DNA of 64,000 nt, taken from contig NZ_BAYX01000002.1 in assembly GCF_000696095.1 (NCBI RefSeq), positions 186,001-250,000 of the forward strand, read 5' to 3'. Within the stretch, counting starts at the first letter, position 1. Each line of letters starts with the position of its first letter. This document shows, one piece after another, positions 1 through 7,639 of the stretch. The translations under genes and the position numbers were made by a program. This DNA comes from Rhizobium rhizogenes NBRC 13257. GTDB taxonomy: Bacteria > Pseudomonadota > Alphaproteobacteria > Rhizobiales > Rhizobiaceae. The notes under the pieces were generated by a model. It searched no databases. It had not been told where the DNA came from and saw only the letters and a program-made list of their open reading frames with translations.

Positions 1-1350
1 CGGCTTGGAGCCTGGCAGTTCGACGGGGCGGCCGATCCAGGAGAAATTCTTGGTGGCGGCATCGAAGAAGGCATCGCGGCCAAAGCGCTCGTCGATCAGC
101 ATGCCATAGCCGGAACGACCGCCCGACACCCGCGCTGCCGCTTCCACCGCCAGCCGCTTGAAGGCGACGATCTTGTCATGGCCGACACCCAGTTCATCGG
201 CGACGCTGACGAGCTGCGAGCGGTGATCGATGGCCAGCGCCATCAGGAGCGGGATGTCGCCATTACGGGTCGAGGCCCAATGGATGTGGTTGATCGCCTC
301 ATCCTTGCGCAGTGCCCGGTGCTTGCTGCCCGTCTGCAGGAAGAAGTCGAGTTCGGCCCAGGTCGGATATTCCGGCGAGCACAGCAGGCGCGAGACCGCA
401 AAAGCACCGCAGGCATTCGCCCAGGTGGCGCAAGTCTTCAGCGGCTCGTCGCGCAGGTAGCCGCGCAGGAAGCCGGACATGAAGGCATCGCCGGCGCCGA
501 GCACGTTGAACACTTCGATCGGGAATCCCTCACCGACGATACCGGCTTCAAGATCGTCCGAGATCGGGCCGTCATAGACGATGCAGCCCATGGCGCCGCG
601 CTTGAGCACGATGGTCGCCGGGGAAAGACGTCGGATTTCCTTCAGCGCGCCGAGCACGTTGTCGACGCCCGAGCCGATCATGATCTCCTCTTCGGTGCCG
701 ATGATGAGATCGCAATCCGGCAGCGTCTCCCGCATCTTCGAGGAAACGCGATCCGACTTCACATAGCGCTCGAACCCTTCCGCGTGACCGGCGAGGCCCC
801 AGAGGTTCGGCCGATAGTCGATATCGAAGATCACCTTGCGGCCGTTCGCCTTGGCGATGCGGATCGCCTTGCGCTGCGCGGCCTCGGTGTTGGGCTTGGA
901 AAAATGCGTGCCGGAAACCAGCACGGCGCGGGAGGACTTGATGAAATCCTCATCGATATCGTTTTCGTCGAGCGCCATGTCGGCGCAGTCGGAGCGATAG
1001 AAGATCATCGGCGAGACGCCTTCGGCCTCGACCGCCAGCAGCACCAGCGCCGTCAGCCGTTCCTTGTCGGTGGCGATCCCCTGGACAGCGACGCCTTCGC
1101 GCGCCGTCTGCTCGCGGATGAAGCGCCCCATCTGCTCGTCGCCGACGCGGGTGATGAGGCCGGATTTCAGGCCGAGTCGCGCCGTGCCGATAGCGATGTT
1201 GGCGGGGCAGCCGCCGACCGATTTGGCAAAGGAGGCGATATCCTCCAGCCGCGAGCCGATCTGCTGGCCGTAAAGATCGACGGAAGAGCGGCCGATGGTG
1301 ATGACATCGAGTGTCGCCTCCGGCTGAGTGCCAGGATTGTCGTGAGCCAT
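1..1350 (-). CDS. iolC: IolC, 5-dehydro-2-deoxygluconokinase fused to DUF2090 domain (3' end beyond window)
   Basis: This gene phosphorylates 5-dehydro-2-deoxy-D-gluconate in cytoplasmic myo-inositol catabolism. 450 residues are visible. The N-terminal half is a PfkB-family sugar kinase: a GRSSVDLYG start, a GGCPANIA segment near residue 45, and the family signature NVLGAGDAF, whose catalytic Asp lies near residue 285. After about residue 330 the chain continues into a second domain (KHRALRKDEAINHIHWAS, MALAIDHRSQ) that I recognise as DUF2090, an aldolase-like extension found fused to IolC in rhizobia. The end runs off the left edge, so the C-terminus is missing. The ATG at 1350 is preceded by GGGAGGACATC, a good ribosome binding site. 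It lies downstream of iolR on the same strand with a 183-bp gap holding IolR-type sites. IolDEB would be expected further left. Confidence 0.93.
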   Translation of the reverse strand, partial: MAHDNPGTQPEATLDVITIGRSSVDLYGQQIGSRLEDIASFAKSVGGCPANIAIGTARLGLKSGLITRVGDEQMGRFIREQTAREGVAVQGIATDKERLTALVLLAVEAEGVSPMIFYRSDCADMALDENDIDEDFIKSSRAVLVSGTHFSKPNTEAAQRKAIRIAKANGRKVIFDIDYRPNLWGLAGHAEGFERYVKSDRVSSKMRETLPDCDLIIGTEEEIMIGSGVDNVLGALKEIRRLSPATIVLKRGAMGCIVYDGPISDDLEAGIVGEGFPIEVFNVLGAGDAFMSGFLRGYLRDEPLKTCATWANACGAFAVSRLLCSPEYPTWAELDFFLQTGSKHRALRKDEAINHIHWASTRNGDIPLLMALAIDHRSQLVSVADELGVGHDKIVAFKRLAVEAAARVSGGRSGYGMLIDERFGRDAFFDAATKNFSWIGRPVELPGSKP

Positions 1351-1496
1351 GATGTCCTCCCGTCCAGGCATGATCCCGGAAACTCTTCAGTTTCTCCTTG
1401 GGTCATGCATCATTGAAAGTCCCGGTGCGTCTTGGTTTCATCCGGGTTGTGGTCGATTTCGCGGCCGTCTCCCGAGACCGTGAATATGAATGCAAT

Positions 1497-1540
1497 GAAA
1501 CAGCGGTTCCGAAATTTTGTCAATTCGGAATATTTATTCC
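1497..1540. promoter_or_regulatory. Two candidate IolR operators upstream of iolC
   Basis: Position 1527-1540 reads GGAATATTTATTCC, an exact fit to GGAA-N6-TTCC. Position 1497-1510 reads GAAACAGCGGTTCC, one base off the same pattern. Their centres are 30 bp apart, close to three helical turns. A longer inverted repeat, TTCCGAA (1507-1513) with TTCGGAA (1524-1530), joins the two. GGAA-N6-TTCC has been proposed as the IolR motif in Sinorhizobium meliloti (recalled from the literature). The right-hand site overlaps the iolR stop codon, so it would control iolC rather than iolR. Confidence 0.6.
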
Positions 1541-2409
1541 ATTTTAGTTTTCTGAGGTTTTCCTATCGTCTCTTTGCGCCGTCGCTCGGCAATGGCGACG
1601 GGAAAGGCCATGATCAGTGCCATGGACGCCGATAAGGAGCGGAAGCCGGCAAAATCCGCCTCGGCTACTTCGAACCAGTGGGTGGCGCAAGCGGTGAGGG
1701 GTGAAAAAGCCGAATCGGTGATGGCGATGACTGGCACGTTGCGCGCGGCAAGGTCTTGCGCCTGTAGCAGGCTTTCGGCGGCATAGGGGGAGAAGCTTGC
1801 GGCGATCGCGGCATCCCTCTCGGTCGCAAAGCGCGCGATCTCGCCGTCGATACCGTTTGGCGAGGCGACGATCTGATGACGGATGTTCAGCTTCGAAAAG
1901 GCGTAGGTCAGATGCGCCGTCAGCGGATAGGAGCGGCGTTTGGCAATCAGATAGATGGTCTCGGCCGCCGCGAGCACATCCACCGCTTTGGCGAAGGTAT
2001 CGGTCTCGATGGTGGCGGCAAGCTTGTTGACCGACTGGCTGGCGGCCGAGAGAAAGCCGGAGAGAATGCCGGCCTCTTCATCCTTGATGCCGGATTGCTC
2101 GAGCGTGATCAGCCGCTCCTCATAGCTCAGCGTCCGGTCGCGCAGCCGCTCGCGGAAGATGCTCTGCAGGTCGGAAAAGCCTTCATAGCCGAGGTGATGG
2201 GCGAGGCGCACAAGCGTCGATGGTTGGACATCGGCGGCAGCGGCAATGCTTGCCGTTGTGCCGAAGGCGATTTCGTCGGGATTGGCAAGCGCGAAGGCGG
2301 CGACCTGCGCCAGCCGCTTCGGCATGGAATCCTTGCGCTCTATGATGATGCTGCGCAGGCTTTCGAAATCCCGCGGCACCTTGGTTCGCGTCTCGATACT
2401 GTTGTCCAT
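1534..2409 (-). CDS. iolR: IolR, RpiR-family transcriptional repressor of inositol genes
   Basis: A 291-residue RpiR-family regulator. Residues 15-90 form the N-terminal helix-turn-helix domain (PKRLAQVAAFALANP, then TTASIAAAADVQPSTLVRLAHHLGYEG). Residues 125-260 form a SIS sugar-phosphate-binding domain (AETIYLIAKRRSYPL, VIAITDSAFSPL). The ATG at 2409 is preceded by AAAAGGCGGGGC, a usable ribosome binding site. An in-frame start 48 codons further upstream has no such support and would add an unlikely Cys/Arg-rich leader. It sits between iolC (same strand, downstream) and a divergent inositol-dehydrogenase-like gene, as expected for the rhizobial IolR that represses iol genes until an inositol breakdown product binds. 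The role is inferred from position and family. Confidence 0.85.
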   Translation of the reverse strand: MDNSIETRTKVPRDFESLRSIIIERKDSMPKRLAQVAAFALANPDEIAFGTTASIAAAADVQPSTLVRLAHHLGYEGFSDLQSIFRERLRDRTLSYEERLITLEQSGIKDEEAGILSGFLSAASQSVNKLAATIETDTFAKAVDVLAAAETIYLIAKRRSYPLTAHLTYAFSKLNIRHQIVASPNGIDGEIARFATERDAAIAASFSPYAAESLLQAQDLAARNVPVIAITDSAFSPLTACATHWFEVAEADFAGFRSLSASMALIMAFPVAIAERRRKETIGKPQKTKME

Positions 2410-2440
2410 GCCCCGCCTTTTCGCTGCTATGCCCGTTGAT

Positions 2441-2454
2441 GAAACAAATATTCC
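2441..2454. promoter_or_regulatory. Candidate IolR site between iolR and divergent dehydrogenase gene
   Basis: GAAACAAATATTCC reads GGAATATTTGTTTC on the minus strand, one base from GGAA-N6-TTCC and sharing the TATTT core of the site at 1527. A weaker match with two mismatches, GGTCTAAATATTCC, lies at 2584-2597, just upstream of the rightward gene. Together they suggest autoregulation of iolR and co-control of the divergent gene. I could not identify a clear -35/-10 pair here. Confidence 0.45.
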
Positions 2455-2641
2455 ATATTTCGAACGATAACGGATTTTGAAACAGTCGGCACGATTATTT
2501 TTAAGTGCATGAATTTGTGCTATTAAATTACGATTATTCCGATCTTCCGACATAACTGTCTAACGAGCCCGCTTGTCAAAACGGTCTAAATATTCCAAAA
2601 AATGCGCGTGCTTCAGAGGGAAGCTTATGGAGGAGACGGAA

Positions 2642-3760
2642 ATGAAGCCATTGGGCGTTGGGTTGATCGGAACCGGCTATATGGGCAAATGCCATGCGCT
2701 GGCCTGGAATGCGGTCAAGACCGTGTTCGGTGACGTCGAGCGGCCGCGCCTTGTGCATCTTGCCGAGGCCAATGCCGATCTGGCGCGGTCGCGCGGCGAT
2801 GAGTTCGGTTTCGAAAAGGCGACCGCCGACTGGCGCGCGCTGATCGCCGACCCTGAGGTCGATGTCGTCTCCGTCACCACACCCAATCAATTCCATCCGG
2901 AAATGGCGATTGCGGCGCTGGAAGCCGGCAAACACGTCTGGTGCGAAAAGCCGATGGCGCCGGGCTATGCGGATGCCGAGCGTATGCTGAGCGCCGCCAA
3001 GGCCTCGGGCAAGGTTGCCATCCTCGGCTACAACTACATCCAGAACCCGGTGATGCGGCATATCAAGCAGCTGATCGGCGAGGACGCCATCGGCGAGATC
3101 AATCATATCCGCGTCGAGATGGACGAAGATTTCATGGCCGATCCGGAAGGCCTCTTCTACTGGAAGAGCGAGCTCGCCTCCGGCTATGGTGCGCTTGATG
3201 ATTTCGCCGTGCATCCGCTGTCGCTGCTCTGGTTCCTGTTCGGCCATGTCGAGGCGGTTATCACTGACATGGCAAAGCCCTATGCCGAACGCCCGCTGAA
3301 GGAGGGAGGCCGGCGGACTGTGGAGAATCACGATCTCGCCAATGTGTTGATGCGGCTCGGCGGCGGCATTTCCGCAGTGCTGATGGCGAATCGCTCCGCC
3401 TGGGGTCGCAAAGGCCGCATCGCGCTGCAGATCTTCGGCTCGAAGGGCTCGATCACCTACGATCAGGAGCGCATGAACGAATTCGAGCTTTATCAGGCGG
3501 AGGGCAGGGGCTCGGAGCAGGGGTTCCGCAAGATCCTCGCCGCTCCCGCGCACAAGCCCTATGACCGGTTCATCCCCGCGCCCGGTCACGGGCTCGGCTT
3601 CAACGATCTGAAGATTATCGAGTGCCGCGAATTGATCCGCGCCATTTCCGGCGATACGGCATCGGTCATCAGCTTCGTGGACGGCTTGCGCATCGAAAAA
3701 TCGGTGCACGCCATGGCGCGTTCCTTCCACGAGCGCCGGTGGGTTGAAGTAACAGCCTAA
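2642..3760 (+). CDS. Gfo/Idh/MocA-family oxidoreductase, probable inositol dehydrogenase
   Basis: A 372-residue NAD(P)-dependent dehydrogenase. The N-terminal Rossmann fold opens with GVGLIGTGYMGKCHA. The family catalytic motif EKP occurs as CEKPMAPG near residue 100, and a Gfo/Idh C-terminal domain follows (MDEDFMADPEGLFYWKSE and onward). The ATG at 2642 is preceded at the right distance by GGAGGAGACGGA. An in-frame ATG at 2627 is an alternative. It is divergent from iolR and has IolR-like sites upstream, so an inositol isomer is the likely substrate. The same place next to iolR in Sinorhizobium is held by a dehydrogenase (SMc01163, sometimes called IolY) linked to scyllo- or chiro-inositol use. 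I recall that neighbour but could not align it. Confidence 0.82.
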   Translation: MKPLGVGLIGTGYMGKCHALAWNAVKTVFGDVERPRLVHLAEANADLARSRGDEFGFEKATADWRALIADPEVDVVSVTTPNQFHPEMAIAALEAGKHVWCEKPMAPGYADAERMLSAAKASGKVAILGYNYIQNPVMRHIKQLIGEDAIGEINHIRVEMDEDFMADPEGLFYWKSELASGYGALDDFAVHPLSLLWFLFGHVEAVITDMAKPYAERPLKEGGRRTVENHDLANVLMRLGGGISAVLMANRSAWGRKGRIALQIFGSKGSITYDQERMNEFELYQAEGRGSEQGFRKILAAPAHKPYDRFIPAPGHGLGFNDLKIIECRELIRAISGDTASVISFVDGLRIEKSVHAMARSFHERRWVEVTA

Positions 3761-3821
3761 GGGTCTGCCCTAATTTCTGCCCGATCCGAGATGCAAGGTC
3801 AGCTGCAATTGACGCTTGCAA

Positions 3822-3836
3822 GGGTAAGCGTTACCC
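3822..3836. promoter_or_regulatory. Perfect inverted repeat resembling a LacI-family operator
   Basis: GGGTAA (3822-3827) and TTACCC (3831-3836) flank GCG, giving a core GTAAGCGTTAC. A central CG within an A/T-flanked palindrome is typical of LacI/GalR-family operators. It lies 70 bp upstream of the flavoprotein start and downstream of the Gfo/Idh stop. No LacI-family gene is present in the window, so any cognate regulator would act from elsewhere. Confidence 0.4.
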
Positions 3837-3905
3837 CTGAAATCCATAGGCTCGACGCCCTATATCAGGACGGCGAGCCGCTATAACAATAATGGAGTAA
3901 GGATC

Positions 3906-5123
3906 GTGACGGGCAGATTGGTCATTGTCGGGGCCGGGCAGGCCGGATTCGCGCTTGCCGCCAAAGTGCGGGCGCTCGGAGATCTGAGGCCGATCACCAT
4001 CGTCGGCGCCGAAGAAAGCCTTCCCTATCAACGGCCGCCGTTGACCAAGAAGTATCTTCTCGGCGAAATGGCCTTCGACCGGCTGCTGTTCCGCCCGGAG
4101 CACTGGTATGCCGACAACAATGTCGAGATCCGCCTGTCCACCTGGGTCGAGCAGATCAAGCGCGCCGCAAAGCAGGTCATCATGCAGGACGGCTCCGCGC
4201 TCGACTACGAGACGCTGGCGCTGACGACAGGCGCCACGCCGCGCCGGCTGCCGCCCGCTGTCGGCGGCGCCCTCGAAGGCGTCTATGTCGCCCGCGACAA
4301 GCGCGATGCCGATCAGCTCGCCGCCGAAATGCGCGCCGGCCGTCGCGTCCTGATCATTGGCGGCGGCTATATCGGCCTCGAAGCGGCGGCTGTCGCCCGC
4401 CATCGCGGCCTTGAAGTCACCCTCATCGAAATGGCCGACAGGATCCTGCAGCGCGTCGCCGCCAAGGAGACGGCCGACATCATGCGGGTGATCCACCGGG
4501 AGCATGACGTCGTCATCCGTGAAAAGACCGGCCTCAAGCAGCTCATCGGCAAGAACGGTCACGTCGTTGCCGCCGAGCTATCCGACGGCTCCACCATCGA
4601 TGTCGATTTCGTCATCGTCGGCATTGGCGTCGCCCCGAACGACAGGCTCGCCAAGGAAGCTGGCCTGGAGGTCGGCAACGGCATTATCGTTGATTCGCTC
4701 GCCCGTACCTCCGATCCCTCAATCTTCGCCGCGGGCGATTGCGCCGAATTGCCCTGGAACGGCGGCCGCATTCGCCTCGAATCGGTCCAGAACGCCGTCG
4801 ATCAGGCCGAAGCCGCAGCCGGAATCATCACCGGCGGCAATGCGACCTATGATCCGAAACCGTGGTTCTGGTCGGATCAATACGACGTTAAGCTCCAGAT
4901 CGCTGGCTTCAACCTCGGCTACGACGAGACCCTTCTGCGCCCCGGCACCCGTGAAGGGTCGGCTTCTGTCTGGTATTTCAAGGAGGGCCGTTTCATTGCC
5001 GTTGATGCCATTAACGACGCAAAGGCCTATGTGACCGGCAAGAAGCTGCTGGAAACCGGCATCAACCCGGCGAAATCCGTTCTGGCCGATCCCGCTACGG
5101 ACCTCAAGCAGCTCCTGGCCTGA
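3906..5123 (+). CDS. FAD-dependent ferredoxin reductase-like oxidoreductase
   Basis: A 405-residue flavoprotein of the putidaredoxin/rhodocoxin reductase type, which passes electrons from NAD(P)H through FAD to a [2Fe-2S] ferredoxin. Visible parts are an N-terminal FAD-binding motif VIVGAGQAG, a second dinucleotide motif IIGGGYIGLEAA near residue 150 for NAD(P)H, the FAD-contacting SIFAAGDCAE near residue 275, and a C-terminal reductase domain (DQYDVKLQIAGFN). The start is GTG at 3906, preceded by GGAGTAAGGATC. No ferredoxin or P450 gene is nearby, so the partner is unknown. An inverted repeat at 3822-3836 may regulate it. Confidence 0.85.
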   Translation: MTGRLVIVGAGQAGFALAAKVRALGDLRPITIVGAEESLPYQRPPLTKKYLLGEMAFDRLLFRPEHWYADNNVEIRLSTWVEQIKRAAKQVIMQDGSALDYETLALTTGATPRRLPPAVGGALEGVYVARDKRDADQLAAEMRAGRRVLIIGGGYIGLEAAAVARHRGLEVTLIEMADRILQRVAAKETADIMRVIHREHDVVIREKTGLKQLIGKNGHVVAAELSDGSTIDVDFVIVGIGVAPNDRLAKEAGLEVGNGIIVDSLARTSDPSIFAAGDCAELPWNGGRIRLESVQNAVDQAEAAAGIITGGNATYDPKPWFWSDQYDVKLQIAGFNLGYDETLLRPGTREGSASVWYFKEGRFIAVDAINDAKAYVTGKKLLETGINPAKSVLADPATDLKQLLA

Positions 5124-5212
5124 GAAAGGCCGCAAGCCGGCTATCGAGTTCTTCCCTGCAGGATGCGCGTGACGTCGAATGCAGGGAGAACACACGCGCA
5201 GGCGAAAAAGGG

Positions 5213-5241
5213 CTTGCGTCGATAAATGAATGGCCCTATCA
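5213..5241 (+). promoter_or_regulatory. Probable housekeeping promoter of tRNA-Ser
   Basis: CTTGCG at 5213-5218 and CTATCA at 5236-5241 are 17 bases apart. They match the alphaproteobacterial consensus CTTGAC-N17-CTATAT at 4 of 6 positions in each box. The -10 box ends 10 bases before the tRNA, as expected. A short hairpin (GGCCCT/AGGGCC, 5232-5246) overlaps the -10 box and is probably incidental. Confidence 0.55.
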
Positions 5242-5251
5242 GGGCCGCACC

Positions 5252-5341
5252 GGAGAGGTGGCCGAGTGGTCGAAGGCGCTCCCCTGCTAAGGGAGTATAC
5301 CAGAGATGGTATCGTGGGTTCGAATCCCATCTTCTCCGCCA
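5252..5341 (+). tRNA. tRNA-Ser (anticodon GCT), CCA encoded
   Basis: A 90-base class II tRNA. The 5' acceptor strand GGAGAGG pairs with CTTCTCC near the 3' end (one G-T pair), then discriminator G and an encoded CCA at 5339-5341. The D-loop region is GCCGAGTGGTCGAAGGC. The anticodon loop CTGCTAA gives anticodon GCT, which reads AGC/AGT serine codons. A long variable arm follows (TATACCAGAGATGGTATC), as in serine tRNAs. The T arm contains GGTTCGAATCC. Confidence 0.96.
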
Positions 5342-5432
5342 TTTTCCCAAAAATGCGAAAAGCCGGCTCCGCTGAATTCTTCCTTCAGCGGTTGTGAGGC
5401 ACGCTCCAGGCGTCAGTCGCGACAGAGACCTT

Positions 5433-6896
5433 TCACAATAGCACCGTCGCCAGCACATCCACTCCACGCTCTATCTGATGCTCGTCAAGGCTCGCATAGC
5501 CGATGATGAAGCCGGCGCGATCGGGTCGGTAGGGCGCATCAGCGGCGGCATAAGTCGGCGTCACGGGATAGAGGCCGATTCGCGCTTGCCGGGCGCGTTC
5601 GATCAGTTGGCTTTCCTCGTTTGCGGATATGGTGTTGCACCAGACGATGACGTGCAGGCCGGCGTCTGCCCCGACGATCGTGAGGCGGTCGCCGAGTTTG
5701 GCGCGCAGCGCGGCAAGCAGGGTTGCCCGCCTGGCGGCATTGCGTCGCCGTGTCCGGCGGACGTGCCGTTCATAGGCGCCCGTCGCAATCAGCATCGCGG
5801 CTGCCTCCTGTTCCAGCTGTGGCGAATGACGGTCGGTGAGCCGCTTGGCGGCCGCAAATACCTCCGCCAGCTCCTGCGGCACGACCATGTAGCCAAGGCG
5901 AAGCGTCGGTGACAGCGTCTTGGAGAGAGTGCCCAGGTATATGACATTGCCCGCTCCGCCCAGCGTCTGAAGCGGTGGGACCGGTGCGATATCGTAACGG
6001 TATTCGCCATCGTAATCGTCCTCGATCACGTAGGCCCCGCATTGTCGCGACCAGGCAAGCAGCGCATTCCGGCGCCCGATCGGCATGACGCCGCCGAGCG
6101 GGAATTGATGCGAGGGCGTTACATAGGCCAGCCGCGCATCGATGGCCTGAAGCAAGTCTGTCCTCAGTCCTTCGTGATCGGCCGGGACCGGCACGACGGT
6201 CGCACCGATGGCCGCAAAGACATTGCGCGCCATCGCATAGCAGGGGTCTTCGATCACCACGGCGTCGCCGGGATCGACGAGCAGGCGCGTGCAGAGATCG
6301 AGCCCTTGCTGCGATCCGTTGACGATAATGAGTTGGCCCAGCTCGCAGCGAATGCCGCGCGCTCGCCAGAGATAGGCTTGCAGTGCCGTGCGGAGCGCAA
6401 GGCTGCCGCGCGGGTCGTCATAGGCCAACCGGTCCCGACGCCGCTTGACTGTGTCGTCGACCGCCCGTTTCCACAGCAATGTCGGAAAGTCCGACGCAGC
6501 AAGGTCTCCGTAGCGGAAATCGGCGATCAGCTTTGATGGATTGTGCTGCGGCGGATGCGGCAACACTTGTAGTCGCTCGCCATAGGCGGAGAGGTTGCGT
6601 CTGGTCGTTGCCGTTGAGGCGGCTCGCTCCGGAGGAGATTCGACCGGGCGCAGCATGGCGACGCGGGTGCGCGCGCCCTGCCTGCTCTCGATGAAGCCCT
6701 CAGACAGCAATTGTTCATAGGCGATCGTCACCGTCGAGCGCGCCACGCCAAGCTCGGCCGCGAGCGAGCGGGTCGAGGGCATGGGCGAGCCGGAGGCATA
6801 GATACCGTTTGCGATCTGCGCCTTCAGCTCTTCATAGATGCGGCGTGCGCCGAGCCTCGGCACATCGCCGGCCCCATCCTCTGACTGGTCTTCCAT
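5433..6896 (-). CDS. MocR/PdxR-type regulator: GntR HTH fused to aminotransferase-like domain
   Basis: A 487-residue MocR-family transcription factor. Residues 13-82 form a GntR winged helix (IYEELKAQIANGIYASGSPMPSTRSLA, VARSTVTIAYEQLLSEG). From about residue 120 the chain is a fold-type I aminotransferase domain used as a PLP and effector sensor. The PLP-binding lysine is K326 in GTLSKTLSP, and the usual DYDGEYR motif is at 294-300. The ATG at 6896 lies 72 bp from the divergent PaiB-like gene, and that gap carries contiguous direct repeats typical of MocR operators. Regulation of the neighbour is likely. The effector amine or vitamer is unknown. Confidence 0.9.
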   Translation of the reverse strand: MEDQSEDGAGDVPRLGARRIYEELKAQIANGIYASGSPMPSTRSLAAELGVARSTVTIAYEQLLSEGFIESRQGARTRVAMLRPVESPPERAASTATTRRNLSAYGERLQVLPHPPQHNPSKLIADFRYGDLAASDFPTLLWKRAVDDTVKRRRDRLAYDDPRGSLALRTALQAYLWRARGIRCELGQLIIVNGSQQGLDLCTRLLVDPGDAVVIEDPCYAMARNVFAAIGATVVPVPADHEGLRTDLLQAIDARLAYVTPSHQFPLGGVMPIGRRNALLAWSRQCGAYVIEDDYDGEYRYDIAPVPPLQTLGGAGNVIYLGTLSKTLSPTLRLGYMVVPQELAEVFAAAKRLTDRHSPQLEQEAAAMLIATGAYERHVRRTRRRNAARRATLLAALRAKLGDRLTIVGADAGLHVIVWCNTISANEESQLIERARQARIGLYPVTPTYAAADAPYRPDRAGFIIGYASLDEHQIERGVDVLATVLL

Positions 6897-6925
6897 TTAT
6901 TATCCAGACTGGCTGTTTATAGCAT

Positions 6926-6941
6926 GCCAGTATGCCGGTAT
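6926..6941. promoter_or_regulatory. Direct repeats, candidate MocR operator
   Basis: GCCAGTAT (6926-6933) is followed without a gap by GCCGGTAT (6934-6941). An inverted copy of the half-site, CTGGC, is at 6909-6913. MocR-family proteins commonly bind paired direct repeats in divergent intergenic regions. The arrangement is visible; the binding is inferred. Confidence 0.4.
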
Positions 6942-6968
6942 TGCTCCGGAAAACCAAGGATGATTTTC

Positions 6969-7601
6969 ATGTATGTTCCGCCAGCCTTTCGGGAGGACGA
7001 TCCCGCCGAACTCCATGCCATGGTGCGTGACGCGCGCCTCTGCAATTTCGTCACGGCAACCGCGGACGGATTGCTTTCGACGCCGCTGCCGCTGTTTCTC
7101 GATCCGAGCGAGGGCGAACATGGGACGCTCTACGGCCATCTTGCCCGGGCCAATCCGCAATGGAAGACGCCGGTGATCGGCGAGGCTCTCGCCATCTTCA
7201 TGGGGCCGGATGCCTATGTCAGCCCATCCTGGTATGCGACAAAGCGGGAGCACGGCAAGGTCGTGCCGACCTGGAACTATGCTGCCGTACATGCCTACGG
7301 GCCGGTGGAGTTCTTCGAGGATGCGGATAGATTGCTGGAGGTCGTCTCGCGCCTGACCAATCTTTACGAAGGGCCGCGCGCCGGGCCATGGGCGGTTACA
7401 GACGCGCCAGAGCCCTTCATCAAGGCCCAGCTCAGGGGCATTGTCGGACTACGCCTGCCCATCGGCCGAATCGAGGGTAAGCGCAAGATGAGCCAGAACC
7501 GCAGCGCGGCGGACCGGGCGGGTGTCGCCGAGGGGCTCGGCAAGAGTGACCGTCCGGCGAACCGGCTCGTTGCCGGTCTCATTCCGGTGGATGACGCTTG
7601 A
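6969..7601 (+). CDS. PaiB-like FMN-binding split-barrel protein
   Basis: A 210-residue protein of the PaiB / FMN-binding negative transcriptional regulator family. It shows the family's usual opening MYVPPAFREDD, an FMN-contact region (LYGHLARANPQW, FMGPDAYVSPSWYATK), and a C-terminal LRGIVGLRLPIGRIEGKRKMSQNR typical of the family. Many relatives are acetylation or polyamine-related accessory proteins with a pyridoxamine-oxidase-like fold, and a direct transcriptional role is uncertain. The ATG at 6969 is preceded by AAGGA at good spacing. An upstream in-frame ATG at 6960 overlaps that site. It is divergent from a MocR gene, its likely regulator. It ends 38 bp from the convergent MFS gene. 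Confidence 0.87.
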   Translation: MYVPPAFREDDPAELHAMVRDARLCNFVTATADGLLSTPLPLFLDPSEGEHGTLYGHLARANPQWKTPVIGEALAIFMGPDAYVSPSWYATKREHGKVVPTWNYAAVHAYGPVEFFEDADRLLEVVSRLTNLYEGPRAGPWAVTDAPEPFIKAQLRGIVGLRLPIGRIEGKRKMSQNRSAADRAGVAEGLGKSDRPANRLVAGLIPVDDA

Positions 7602-7639
7602 GACTGTCGCCGCCGCTGATCTCTCGAGGGCCAGCGGTG

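Noticed and set aside
178..1416. A 412-codon rightward frame over iolC
   Set aside because: It is an antisense shadow of iolC. The minus-strand product has full PfkB motifs, and the rightward translation has none.
2576..3730. A long leftward frame opposite the Gfo/Idh gene
   Set aside because: High-GC third-position bias creates long antisense frames. No ribosome binding site or family feature is seen.
5232..5246. GGCCCT/AGGGCC hairpin before tRNA-Ser as a terminator
   Set aside because: It overlaps the probable -10 box of the tRNA promoter and has no T tract. It is more likely chance.
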